NCBI RefSeq assembly: GCF_003010955.1 | Contig: NZ_PGGO01000005.1 | Coordinates: forward strand, 1-64,000 | DNA length: 64,000 nucleotides | Direction: 5' to 3' | Origin: Phyllobacterium brassicacearum | GTDB taxonomy: Bacteria; Pseudomonadota; Alphaproteobacteria; Rhizobiales; Rhizobiaceae | In this document: in pieces, positions 1-7,986 of the stretch | Layout of the letters: the number at the start of each line of letters is the position of its first letter | Numbering within the stretch: the first letter of the stretch is position 1 | Program-made: the position numbers and the translations under genes | Notes under the pieces: generated by a model | Told to the model about the DNA's origin: nothing | Database searches by the model: none | What the model saw: the letters and a program-made list of their open reading frames with translations, nothing else

Positions 1-39
1 CTTTGACGTATCCATACCAATTCGGATAATCTGGTCCAC
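1..39 (-). mobile_element. 5' end of IS110-family transposase (cut by window edge)
   Basis: Reading the minus strand from position 39 gives a GTG start followed by residues DQIIRIGMDTSK, which resembles the N-terminus of IS110-family DEDD transposases; the aspartate of GMDTSK would be the first catalytic acidic residue. An AAGGAG ribosome binding site lies at 48-53, about 8 nt before the start. Only 13 codons are visible, so the family call rests on this short motif plus the good translation signal. An alternative in-frame start is not evident. If correct, the sequence at 40-220 would be the non-coding end of an insertion sequence. Confidence 0.5.
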
Positions 40-220
40 GGACGGTCTCCTTCGATTGAGCTTTCAACGAACTCATTCTGGCACATTTGATGCCGTTGGG
101 AGCCGTCCACCCCAACACGGGAAGGACGGGAACAGGATAACCGAGGTTTTGGGGACGTGGATAAGTTTCGGTGAATTTTGATTTGAAGGCGGCGATCTGC
201 ACGCCAACAGCCAATGCCGA
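40..220. other. Non-coding stretch beside the IS110-like start
   Basis: No convincing coding frame is seen. The minus strand carries the ribosome binding site for the partial transposase. In IS110-group elements the non-coding end upstream of the recombinase gene encodes the structured bridge (seek) RNA, so this stretch is a candidate for it, but I cannot identify loops or the element end by eye. Apart from that it holds nothing recognisable. Confidence 0.3.
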
Positions 221-391
221 TTATCTCTCCCCTTGCGGGAGAGAAAGGATTTTCTTGGCGTTAGCGCAGCTAACCCTTAGAAAATCCAAGCGAGGGGATT
301 TGTCTGAATGCACGAGTTACCCCTTGTGATTTCTAGCACTTAGCTGTGCTAAGATGCTGAAATCACTTTCTCCCCACAAGGGGCGAGATAA
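221..391. repeat. Palindromic intergenic repeat, copy 1
   Basis: The outer ends are inverted repeats: TTATCTCTCCCCTTGCGGGA at the left pairs with CCCACAAGGGGCGAGATAA at the right. Inside are two hairpins, one built on GGATTTTC...GAAAATCC and one on GTGATTTC...GAAATCAC, the latter with CTAGCACTTAGC and GCTAAGATGC in its stem. It sits directly beyond the parE stop codon. A second copy in opposite orientation lies at 6200-6393. The organisation resembles the palindromic intergenic mosaic elements of rhizobia (RIME-like), though I cannot assign a named family. It may act as a transcription terminator or mRNA 3'-end stabiliser. Confidence 0.85.
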
Positions 392-397
392 GAGCGC

Positions 398-2488
398 CTA
401 AATATCCAGTTCCTCAACAAACGCTGCACGGTCCTGGATGAAGCGGAAGCGCGCGTCGGGGCGGGTGCCCATCAGATCGTCTACGGCGAGCTTGGTTTCG
501 TTGGCCCATTCCTCATCAATCTGGACACGCAGCAGGGTGCGCTTCTTGCGGTCCATCGTGGTTTCCTTGAGCTGGTCGGCACGCATCTCGCCGAGGCCCT
601 TGAACCGGCCGATTTCGATCTTGCCCTTGCCTGTGAACATCGTCTTGAGAAGTTCATCCTTGTGCGCATCGTTGCGGGCATAGGCAACCTTGCCGCCCTG
701 CGCGAGACGATAGAGTGGCGGCACACCGAGGAACAGGTGACCGTTGCGGATGAGTTCGGGCATCTCCTGATAGAAGAAAGTGATGAGGAGCGAGGCGATG
801 TGCGCACCGTCGACGTCCGCATCGGTCATGATGATGACGCGGTCGTAGCGCAAATCCTCGTCGCGATATTTCGAGCGGGTACCACAGCCGAGCGCCTGGA
901 TAAGATCGCTGATCTGCTGGTTCGCCGTCATTTTCTCGCGCCCGGCACTGACGACGTTGAGAATCTTGCCGCGCAACGGCAGAACGGCCTGCGTGGCGCG
1001 GTCGCGCGCCTGTTTGGCGGAACCGCCGGCGCTATCACCCTCGACGATGAACAGCTCCGCGCCGAGTGCGCCGGATTGGCTGCAGTCGGCAAGCTTGCCC
1101 GGGAGACGCAGCTTCTTCACTGCCGACTTGCGGCTGACTTCTTTTTCCTGACGGCGTTTGACCCGCTCCTCGGCGCGGTCAACCACCCAGTCCAGTAGCT
1201 TTGACGCTTCCTGCGGAGATGCGGCCAGCCAATGGTCGAAGGGATCGCGAATGGCGTTCTCGACGATGCGCTGTGCTTCCACGGTGGCGAGTTTGTCTTT
1301 CGTCTGGCCGACAAACTCGGGCTCGCGAATGAAGACGGAGAGCATGGCAGCCGATGAGATCATCACGTCATCGGTGGTGATGATCGAGGCACGCTTGTTG
1401 CCGGTCAGTTCGGCATAGGCCTTAAGGCCACGGGTGAGGGCTATGCGCAGACCAGCTTCATGGGTGCCGCCTTCGCCGGTCGGTATCGTATTGCAGTAGG
1501 AATGGACGAAACCGTCACCGCCATGCCAGGCAACCGCCCATTCCAACGCACCATGGCCTCCGGATTTTTCGGTCTTTCCGGCGAACATTTCGCGAGTGAC
1601 CTGGAACTCCTTGCCCAATGAGGCGGCAAGATAATCCTTGAGTCCGCCAGGAAAATGGAACACTGCCTTGTCCGGCGTTGGGTCCTTCGGGTCGAGCAAT
1701 GACGGCGCGCAACTCCAGCGGATTTCGACCCCGCCAAACAGATATGCTTTCGAGCGTGCCATCTTGTAGAGACGGGCCGGGTCGAACTTCGCCGCATGGC
1801 CGAAGATCTCGGCGTCGGGATGGAAGGTAACGCGCGTACCGCGCCGGTTCTGCACCTCGCCGACTTCTTCAAGCGGTCCAAGCGCCTTGCCGCGCGAAAA
1901 GTGCTGACGATACAGGCGGCGGTTGCGCGCGACCTCGACTTCAACGTGGTCCGAGAGTGCGTTGACGACCGAAACACCGACGCCATGCAGGCCGCCGGAC
2001 GTTTCATAGACCTTCGAGTCGAACTTGCCGCCGGCGTGAAGCATCGTCATGATGACTTCGAGCGCGGATTTGTCCTTGAATTTCGGATGTGGATCGACGG
2101 GCATGCCGCGACCGTTGTCTGTCACGGATAGATAGCCGTTTTCTTCAAGATCAATGTCGATGAAATTGGCATGGCCGGCGACAGCCTCGTCCATCGAGTT
2201 GTCAATGACTTCGGCGAACAGATGGTGCAGCGCGCGTTCGTCCGTTCCGCCAATATACATGCCCGGACGCCGGCGGACCGGCTCCAGCCCTTCCAGAACC
2301 TCGATGTCGGCTGCGCTATAGCTGCCACTGCTTTCAGGCGCTGAGCGCGGCGCTGCCTTTGCTGCCGGGGACGGAACCGTCCGCACGGTCGCAACAGGCG
2401 CGGACTCCGGCCGCGTCTGCGGGGCGGCGGCCTGACGCTCGCGGGCAGTTTTCACTATCCTCGAAAAGAGGTCGTTATTATCATCCAT
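398..2488 (-). CDS. parE: DNA topoisomerase IV subunit B
   Basis: This is the ATPase subunit of topoisomerase IV, which with ParC decatenates daughter chromosomes. The 696-residue protein has an Ala/Pro-rich leader of about 55 residues, then a GHKL ATPase domain (EVLEGLEPVRRRPGMYIG; ENGYLSVTDNGRGMPV; the glycine-rich GGLHGVGVSVVNAL ATP lid) and a C-terminal TOPRIM domain with FIVEGDSAGGSA and the metal-binding DADVDGAHI. The ending KGLGEM...RFIQDRA is typical of ParE, and there is no GyrB-type insertion, so ParE is preferred over GyrB. The start is the ATG of MDDNNDLF. The gene is monocistronic and followed at once by a palindromic repeat. Confidence 0.97.
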   Translation of the reverse strand: MDDNNDLFSRIVKTARERQAAAPQTRPESAPVATVRTVPSPAAKAAPRSAPESSGSYSAADIEVLEGLEPVRRRPGMYIGGTDERALHHLFAEVIDNSMDEAVAGHANFIDIDLEENGYLSVTDNGRGMPVDPHPKFKDKSALEVIMTMLHAGGKFDSKVYETSGGLHGVGVSVVNALSDHVEVEVARNRRLYRQHFSRGKALGPLEEVGEVQNRRGTRVTFHPDAEIFGHAAKFDPARLYKMARSKAYLFGGVEIRWSCAPSLLDPKDPTPDKAVFHFPGGLKDYLAASLGKEFQVTREMFAGKTEKSGGHGALEWAVAWHGGDGFVHSYCNTIPTGEGGTHEAGLRIALTRGLKAYAELTGNKRASIITTDDVMISSAAMLSVFIREPEFVGQTKDKLATVEAQRIVENAIRDPFDHWLAASPQEASKLLDWVVDRAEERVKRRQEKEVSRKSAVKKLRLPGKLADCSQSGALGAELFIVEGDSAGGSAKQARDRATQAVLPLRGKILNVVSAGREKMTANQQISDLIQALGCGTRSKYRDEDLRYDRVIIMTDADVDGAHIASLLITFFYQEMPELIRNGHLFLGVPPLYRLAQGGKVAYARNDAHKDELLKTMFTGKGKIEIGRFKGLGEMRADQLKETTMDRKKRTLLRVQIDEEWANETKLAVDDLMGTRPDARFRFIQDRAAFVEELDI

Positions 2489-2619
2489 GGTCTTGTTGGG
2501 CCAATATTACATCAGATTCGAATCACTGACGATCTTTGCATGGTTCATTGTCAAACGCGATGGGAGTTCGTGATCTGTTCCGGGCCTCATCACAGAACTA
2601 TGCGATGAATCCCCAGGTT

Positions 2620-3000
2620 TCAAGCCGCTTCCAGTCTTTCCACGACGCTTTCCAGGTGCTCGATCCGCCGGCCAAGCTGTTGATGCTGCTCCTTGAGCGT
2701 CCGGATCTCGGCCGTCAAGCCCAGGGTTTCCTCGTCTGCGCTGATTTCAACGGGTGACTGTCCGACGCCGTGGATCAGCCATGTGGGGGTGACGCCAAGA
2801 AACCCGGCCAGCATGACCAGCCGGTTGGCGCGTGGCTCCGATCGATCCGATTCCCAGGCCGCAACGGTTTGCGGCTTGACACCAATCCGTCCTGCCACCT
2901 CTCTGACACTCATTGATTTGGCGTCGCGGGCGCGTGACATGCGGCCGCCGAGCGTATCCATGTCAGGGGTCTCGGTCATGATATTGGCGTGAGAAGCCAT
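2620..3000 (-). CDS. XRE-family helix-turn-helix regulator
   Basis: Small (126 aa) DNA-binding protein. Residues about 15-75 form an XRE/Cro HTH (SVREVAGRIGVKPQTVAAWESDRSEPRANRL in two pieces), followed by the LAGFLGVTPTWLIHGVG segment often seen after such domains, and a C-terminal heptad-like coiled coil (EIRTLKEQHQQLGRRIEHLE) likely to mediate dimerisation. I chose the ATG of MASHANIM, because the upstream in-frame extension is basic, unlike the family, and lies in the promoter region. The gene is divergent from the EamA transporter; the target is unknown but may be this shared promoter. Confidence 0.85.
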   Translation of the reverse strand: MASHANIMTETPDMDTLGGRMSRARDAKSMSVREVAGRIGVKPQTVAAWESDRSEPRANRLVMLAGFLGVTPTWLIHGVGQSPVEISADEETLGLTAEIRTLKEQHQQLGRRIEHLESVVERLEAA

Positions 3001-3087
3001 CGTTTTCTCCAGTTTCTTCCTGTTTTGGGGGATTTTGCGAGGCCCTTTGCACCATCTGCGGACCAAAAAGTCAAATTTCGCCCGCAC

Positions 3088-3116
3088 ATCTCGCTATTTT
3101 ACGTGCAGCGCGAGAT
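3088..3116. promoter_or_regulatory. Inverted repeat in divergent XRE/EamA intergenic region
   Basis: ATCTCGC at 3088-3094 and GCGAGAT at 3110-3116 are perfect 7-bp inverted arms separated by 15 bp. They lie between the two divergent genes, 88 bp before the XRE start and 70 bp before the transporter start. This is a candidate operator for the XRE regulator; no biochemical support is available from sequence. Confidence 0.35.
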
Positions 3117-3185
3117 TGCATTTTTTGGCAGAGCCGATATGCCAACAGGTCATTGCCAGCCGGTTCATCCAGAAAGGTCATCGCC

Positions 3186-4112
3186 ATGGAAAACACAACC
3201 TCACAACAGTTGAGGGGCGTTTCGACAATGGCGGCAGCCATGTTCTTTCTGCCGATGATGGACGCGATCGCCAAATGGCTTTCGACTGTTGATAACCTGC
3301 CTCCGGCGACGGTGACCCTTTCACGCTTTGTGGTGCAAACGACTCTGACTCTGCTGATTGTCCTGGCGATCACGGGCACGGGATCGCTGACGCCGGTCAA
3401 GCTGTGGGGGAATCTTTTTCGCGGCTTCCTGATGGGGATCGGCAGCCTGTGCTTCTTTGCGGCGATCAAATATATGCCACTTGCAGACGCGATGGCGGTT
3501 TTCTTCGTCGAGCCGTTGATGCTGACCCTGTTGTCCGCACTGATCCTCAAGGAACAGGTGGGTTGGCGCCGGTGGGTGGCTGTTGCCATCGGATTCGTCG
3601 GCACGCTGATCGTCATTCAGCCCAGCTGGGAACTGTTCGGCTGGGTCTCGCTTTTGCCGCTCGGCACGGCAACGCTGTTCGCCATCTATCTGATCCTGAA
3701 CCGCCGATACGGCGATGCTGATACGCCGCTCGTCATGCAGCTTTACGCCGGCGTGGGTGGTACAGTAACAGTGGCGGTTGCACTGTTGCTTGGGCAATTA
3801 TTCGACGTAAGCGACATGACATTTGACGTGCCATTGGGCGGCCTGTCGTGGTTTCTCCTGTTCACTATTGGTGCGATAGCGACGGGTGGGCATCTCCTGG
3901 TCGTTCAGGCGTCGCGGCTGGCACCGGCGTCGTTCCTGGCGCCTTTCCAGTATCTCGAGATCGTCATGGCGGTGATCATCGGGCTTGTGGTGTTCAATGA
4001 GTTTCCGTCGGCGTCGAAATGGTTCGGCATCGCCATCATCATCAGCTCGGGAGCTTATGTCGTGTGGCGCGAGGGCAAGAATCGTCAGGAGCCGGAGCCT
4101 GCTTACAACTGA
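3186..4112 (+). CDS. EamA/DMT-family inner-membrane transporter
   Basis: A 308-residue protein with about ten hydrophobic segments arranged as two EamA repeats (roughly residues 15-145 and 160-295), the architecture of drug/metabolite transporter permeases. The second repeat has the usual PFQYLEIVMAVIIGLVVFNE signature near residue 265. The ATG of MENTTSQQ was chosen because an AAAGGTC ribosome binding site lies about 10 nt upstream; a GTG/ATG start further upstream would add 11 non-conserved residues. The substrate cannot be told; members export amino acids or small metabolites. It is divergent from the XRE regulator, and pccA follows 69 nt downstream. Confidence 0.88.
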   Translation: MENTTSQQLRGVSTMAAAMFFLPMMDAIAKWLSTVDNLPPATVTLSRFVVQTTLTLLIVLAITGTGSLTPVKLWGNLFRGFLMGIGSLCFFAAIKYMPLADAMAVFFVEPLMLTLLSALILKEQVGWRRWVAVAIGFVGTLIVIQPSWELFGWVSLLPLGTATLFAIYLILNRRYGDADTPLVMQLYAGVGGTVTVAVALLLGQLFDVSDMTFDVPLGGLSWFLLFTIGAIATGGHLLVVQASRLAPASFLAPFQYLEIVMAVIIGLVVFNEFPSASKWFGIAIIISSGAYVVWREGKNRQEPEPAYN

Positions 4113-4181
4113 GAAGAACCTGTTGAGCAAGGCGGCGATTGGCAATAGAAACAAAGGCATGTCTGGGCGGGAGATCATCGA

Positions 4182-6194
4182 GTGTTCAAGAAAATCCTGA
4201 TTGCCAATCGTGGCGAAATCGCCTGCCGCGTCATCAAGACTGCGCGCAAGATGGGGATTGCCACAGTTGCGGTCTATTCGGATGCCGACCGCGACGCGGT
4301 TCACGTTGAAATGGCTGACGAAGCGATCAACATAGGTCCGGCAGCAGCTTCGGAGAGCTATCTCGTTGCGGACAAGATCATCGCTGCCTGTAAGGAGACC
4401 GGCGCAGAGGCGGTCCATCCGGGCTATGGGTTTCTCTCCGAGCGGGCCTCGTTCTGCGAAGCGCTGGAGAAACAGGGTATCATCTTCATTGGTCCGAAGC
4501 CCAAGGCGATCATCGCCATGGGCGACAAGATCGAATCGAAGAAGTTTGCCAACGAGGCGAGGGTCAACACGGTCCCGGGCTTCCTCGACATCATCACAGA
4601 CGGAGCCCACGCCGAGAAGATCGCCGGAGAAATCGGCTATCCGGTGATGATCAAGGCTTCGGCCGGTGGCGGCGGCAAGGGCATGCGGATCGCCTGGAGC
4701 AAGTCGGAAGTACGCGACGGCTTCGAGCGCGCCACGTCGGAAGCACGCAATTCATTCGGCGACGAGCGGGTTTTCATCGAAAAGTTCGTGGTCGACCCGC
4801 GCCATATTGAGATCCAGGTGCTTGCCGACGCTTTCGGCAATTGCATCTATCTCGGTGAGCGCGAATGTTCGGTGCAGCGCCGCAACCAGAAGGTGGTCGA
4901 AGAAGCGCCGTCGCCCTTCCTTGACGAGAAGACGCGCAAGGCGATGGGGGAACAGGCCGTTGCCCTTGCCATGGCCGTCGATTACCAGAGCGCCGGGACG
5001 GTCGAGTTCATCGTCGACAAGGACCGCAATTTCTATTTCCTCGAGATGAACACCCGTCTGCAGGTGGAGCATCCGGTGACTGAACTGATTACCGGCATCG
5101 ATCTGGTCGAACAGATGATCCGCATCGCCGCCGGCGAAAAGCTGGCGATCAGGCAGGCAGATGTGCGCCTCAATGGCTGGGCAGTGGAAAGCCGCCTCTA
5201 CGCCGAGGATCCGTACCGCAATTTCCTGCCGTCCATCGGGCGCCTGACCCGCTACCGCCCACCGGCCGAGGGACCTGTCGGCAAGGCGATCATCCGCAAC
5301 GACACCGGCGTGACCGAGGGCTCGGAAATATCGATGTTCTACGATCCGATGGTTGCCAAGCTTTGCACCTGGGCGCCGACGCGGCTCGAGGCCATCGACG
5401 CCATGGCCGATGCGCTCGACACGTTCGTCGTCGACGGCATCGAGCACAATATCCCGTTCCTCGCCGCGCTGATGCAGCATCCGCGCTGGCGGGAGGGGCG
5501 GCTGTCGACCGGCTTCATCGCCGAGGAATTTCCGGAAGGTTTCAAGCCGATTTCGCCAACGCCGGAGGATCGCGACATTCTTGCCGCGATTGCGCTGAGT
5601 GTCGAACTGGTGCGCAAGGAGCGCCTCGATCGCCTGAGCGACCGGTTGCGCCCGCATACGGGCAAGATCAGGGCCGAGTGGGAAGTACGGATTTTAGATG
5701 ATTACGTCCCGTTCACCATCCGGGCCTGTACCGCAAGACCGCCGGTCAAGATCGAGCTTTCACTGCATGGCGGTGACGTCATCACCATCCGCAGCAATTG
5801 GCAGCCGGGCGATGCCGTCTGGGATGGCTACATCGATGAGCGCGCGGTCAAGGCGCAGTTGCGGCCGGTGCTCAACGGCATGCGCGTCGACTGGAAAGGC
5901 ATGTCGGTCATCGCTCACGCCATGCAGAAGCATGTGGCGGCGCTGGAAAAGCTGATGCCGGTGAAATTGCCGCCGGACAACTCGAAAATGCTGCTTTGCC
6001 CGATGCCGGGCCTGATCGTCTCGATCAACGTGACGGAAGGCCAGGAAGTGAAAGCCGGCGAGACGCTGGCGATCGTCGAGGCGATGAAGATGGAGAACGT
6101 GCTGCGCGCCGACCGCGATCTGACGGTGTCAGTGATCAACGCCAAGCAGGGCGATAGTCTTGCTGTGGATGCGGTGATTATGGAATTTATGTAA
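4182..6194 (+). CDS. pccA: Propionyl-CoA carboxylase alpha subunit (biotin carboxylase + BCCP)
   Basis: Carboxylates its own biotin with ATP and bicarbonate for transfer by the beta subunit to propionyl-CoA, feeding methylmalonyl-CoA. The 670 aa comprise a biotin carboxylase N-domain (KKILIANRGEIACRVIKTAR), an ATP-grasp domain with glycine loop GGGGKGMR and EMNTRLQVEHPVTE, a carboxylase C-domain, a BT-type linker and a C-terminal biotinyl domain with EAMKMEN (biotinylated Lys about residue 636). The full length with BT region favours PccA over AccC or methylcrotonyl-CoA carboxylase. Translation starts at GTG, supported by GGGCGGGAG upstream. No pccB is nearby, so the partner must be encoded elsewhere. 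A palindromic repeat follows the stop codon. Confidence 0.92.
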   Translation: MFKKILIANRGEIACRVIKTARKMGIATVAVYSDADRDAVHVEMADEAINIGPAAASESYLVADKIIAACKETGAEAVHPGYGFLSERASFCEALEKQGIIFIGPKPKAIIAMGDKIESKKFANEARVNTVPGFLDIITDGAHAEKIAGEIGYPVMIKASAGGGGKGMRIAWSKSEVRDGFERATSEARNSFGDERVFIEKFVVDPRHIEIQVLADAFGNCIYLGERECSVQRRNQKVVEEAPSPFLDEKTRKAMGEQAVALAMAVDYQSAGTVEFIVDKDRNFYFLEMNTRLQVEHPVTELITGIDLVEQMIRIAAGEKLAIRQADVRLNGWAVESRLYAEDPYRNFLPSIGRLTRYRPPAEGPVGKAIIRNDTGVTEGSEISMFYDPMVAKLCTWAPTRLEAIDAMADALDTFVVDGIEHNIPFLAALMQHPRWREGRLSTGFIAEEFPEGFKPISPTPEDRDILAAIALSVELVRKERLDRLSDRLRPHTGKIRAEWEVRILDDYVPFTIRACTARPPVKIELSLHGGDVITIRSNWQPGDAVWDGYIDERAVKAQLRPVLNGMRVDWKGMSVIAHAMQKHVAALEKLMPVKLPPDNSKMLLCPMPGLIVSINVTEGQEVKAGETLAIVEAMKMENVLRADRDLTVSVINAKQGDSLAVDAVIMEFM

Positions 6195-6199
6195 ACGTC

Positions 6200-6393
6200 G
6201 ATGCCGATTATCTCTCCCCTTGCGGGAGAGAAAGCGATTTCAGCATCTTAGCTTCTTTAGCTAAGTGCTAGAAATCGCCAGAGAGGGATTTGCCTCACTG
6301 AACTACCCCTCACTTGGATTTTCTAAGGATTTAGCAAGAAGCTAAATCCGAGAAAATCCTTTCTCTCCCGCAAGGGGAGAGATAATCGACATC
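6200..6393. repeat. Palindromic intergenic repeat, copy 2 (inverted relative to copy 1)
   Basis: It is bounded by GATGCCGATTATCTCTCCCC at the left and its near-perfect inverse ending GAGATAATCGACATC at the right. The two internal hairpins occur in the opposite order from 221-391, the GATTTC stem first and the GGATTTTC stem second, so the two elements lie in opposite orientation. It fills the gap between the convergent pccA and lipB genes, ending 11 bp from the lipB stop codon, and is placed where a bidirectional terminator would be. Confidence 0.85.
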
Positions 6394-6404
6394 TCATGTC
6401 CCTA

Positions 6405-7121
6405 CTAACGCTCCACCGCGCCAAAAACGTCTTCAAATGATTCCCGCAAAGCCCGGTCGAGATCGTGCATTTCCACTGGCAGGCCGAGATCGACGAGGCT
6501 GGTGACGCCATGGCCGCGCACGCCGCAGGGCACGATGCCGCCGAAATGTGCAAGGTCCGGTTCGACATTGATCGAGATGCCGTGGAAGCTCACCCATTTG
6601 CGCAGGCGGATGCCAATGGCGGCGATCTTGTCTTCGGCCGGTGAGCCATCGGCCAGGGCAGGGCGCTCCGGCCGTCTCACCCAGACGCCGACCCTGTCCT
6701 CACGCCGCTCACCCTTGACGTTGAATGAAGCAAGCGTCGAAATGATCCACTGCTCCAGCGCGGTGACAAAGGCGCGGATATCTTCGCGCCGCCGCTTCAG
6801 ATCGAGCATCACATAGGCAACGCGCTGTCCCGGGCCATGATAGGTATATTCGCCGCCGCGGCCCGTTGCATAGATCGGAAAGCGGTCGGTCACGAGAAGA
6901 TCGTCCGCCTTGGCGCTGGTCCCGGCCGTATAGAGCGGCGGATGTTCGACGAGCCAGACGAGTTCGCGTGCCGTGCCCTCGCGAATTGCGGCGACACGCT
7001 GCTCCATGAAGGCAAGTGCCGCGTCATAATCGGTGAGGCCGTCGGCAATCAGCCATTCCACGGGAAGCGATTCGTCGTGAGGCAAGAATGCGGGGACGAG
7101 ATCGTCGCGGTTGGTTTTCAT
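6405..7121 (-). CDS. lipB: Octanoyl-[ACP]:protein N-octanoyltransferase
   Basis: Transfers the octanoyl group from octanoyl-ACP to the lipoyl domains of 2-oxoacid dehydrogenases and GcvH, the first step of endogenous lipoate synthesis in the cytoplasm. The 238-residue protein shows the BPL/LplA-fold signatures [12 protein letters not shown] (about residue 92), the lysine-containing [12 protein letters not shown] with [13 protein letters not shown], and the catalytic cysteine in [15 protein letters not shown] (about residue 198). Start ATG reads MKTNRDDL. The gene stands alone; lipA is not in the window. Confidence 0.95.
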   Translation of the reverse strand: MKTNRDDLVPAFLPHDESLPVEWLIADGLTDYDAALAFMEQRVAAIREGTARELVWLVEHPPLYTAGTSAKADDLLVTDRFPIYATGRGGEYTYHGPGQRVAYVMLDLKRRREDIRAFVTALEQWIISTLASFNVKGERREDRVGVWVRRPERPALADGSPAEDKIAAIGIRLRKWVSFHGISINVEPDLAHFGGIVPCGVRGHGVTSLVDLGLPVEMHDLDRALRESFEDVFGAVER

Positions 7122-7310
7122 GATGCAAATTCAGATCCGGTTGTGCTTGCCTGTCTGGGCCCTGACGCAGACGCGATTTGCGGCCGATTCAACGGGTCCC
7201 GATGGGTGCGTCGGATATGGACCTTTTCGGGCGAAATTTCCAGCCCGGCGCCGCAAACAGAGGTTTCTGACAGCTTTATGAAAAACAATGACGATATGTG
7301 ACGATAGGGC

Positions 7311-7339
7311 TTGTTTAGCGGAAACCTATTTGCTACATG
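7311..7339 (+). promoter_or_regulatory. Probable promoter of tRNA-Leu
   Basis: TTGTTT at 7311-7316 and TACATG at 7334-7339 are separated by 17 bp and lie 35 bp upstream of the mature tRNA 5' end, a reasonable sigma-70 arrangement. The -10 hexamer is poor. Confidence 0.35.
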
Positions 7340-7374
7340 CCGCGAGCCGACACGTTCGGCTTCTACCACAGAGT

Positions 7375-7459
7375 GCGGTCGTGGCGGAATTGGTAGACGC
7401 GCAGCGTTGAGGTCGCTGTGTCGCAAGACGTGGAAGTTCGAGTCTTCTCGACCGCACCA
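7375..7459 (+). tRNA. tRNA-Leu (anticodon GAG)
   Basis: The 85-nt sequence folds as a class II tRNA. The acceptor arms GCGGTCG and CGACCGC pair fully, with discriminator A and an encoded CCA. The D-loop reads GGAATTGGTAGACGCG, the anticodon stem AGCG/CGCT encloses loop TTGAGGT (anticodon GAG), there is a long variable arm, and the T-loop reads GTTCGAGTC. The long variable arm and GAG anticodon identify leucine. Confidence 0.96.
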
Positions 7460-7461
7460 TT

Positions 7462-7482
7462 TCACTTTCGTCAAGTGATTTT
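7462..7482 (+). terminator. Hairpin with T-run after tRNA-Leu
   Basis: TCACTT and AAGTGA arms enclose a 5-nt loop and are followed by TTTT, three bases after the tRNA CCA. The stem is only 6 bp, so it may work together with the stronger hairpin just downstream. Confidence 0.5.
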
Positions 7483-7489
7483 GCAAAAT

Positions 7490-7513
7490 ATGGCGGCCTT
7501 GTGCCGCCATTTT
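7490..7513. terminator. Second, GC-rich terminator-like hairpin
   Basis: ATGGCGGC at 7490-7497 and GCCGCCAT at 7503-7510 form an 8-bp stem with a 5-nt loop, flanked by A residues on the left and TTTT on the right, so it could stop transcription from either side. Confidence 0.55.
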
Positions 7514-7585
7514 GCGCCTATAGGCCGCTAAGATTTTAGTAGCCAAATAAACCTCGGCTTAGACAGCGTCAGCTATCCTGTGACA

Positions 7586-7873
7586 ATGGAGAACGAGGAC
7601 TACCAAGCTAATTGGCGAGGCGCTCGTCGATATCAATTCGACGAAGAAACACGCCTGAAGAAACTGGCGATGCAGTCGCGTGACCAGGTTGTTAATTTTA
7701 GACACGTGAAATGGGCAGACCCTGAACACAAGCTTAAAGTGTTGGTCGAAGATTTTGACCCATCACCCCCACCGCGGGTTTGGCTCGAACGAATGTCTAC
7801 AAAGCTGTTCTACGTTCTGCTCTTGGTGGCATGCGTCGTCGTTTTTTCAGGTGTAGCACTATTCGCGCAGTAG
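7586..7873 (+). CDS. Hypothetical protein with C-terminal membrane anchor
   Basis: I do not recognise a family. The ~95-residue product has a charged, Arg-rich N-terminal part (NWRGARRYQFDEETRLKKL), a PSPPPRVW linker and one strongly hydrophobic segment near the end (FYVLLLVACVVVFSGVALF, about residues 74-92), suggesting a single-pass membrane protein with a cytoplasmic N-terminal domain. A GTG at 7580 would add two residues; ATG at 7586 was preferred. It is isolated between the tRNA and the flavin oxidoreductase pseudogene, and expression is unproven. Confidence 0.5.
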   Translation: MENEDYQANWRGARRYQFDEETRLKKLAMQSRDQVVNFRHVKWADPEHKLKVLVEDFDPSPPPRVWLERMSTKLFYVLLLVACVVVFSGVALFAQ

Positions 7874-7986
7874 ATCGCGCCCGCGATATATCAGATGCCG
7901 ACTCCGTGCCAGAATAGGTCGCGGGGAAGAAACTCAATATGCTACCTTCGGGCTAGGATCACCTGAAACAAAGGGAAACTGGTCCA

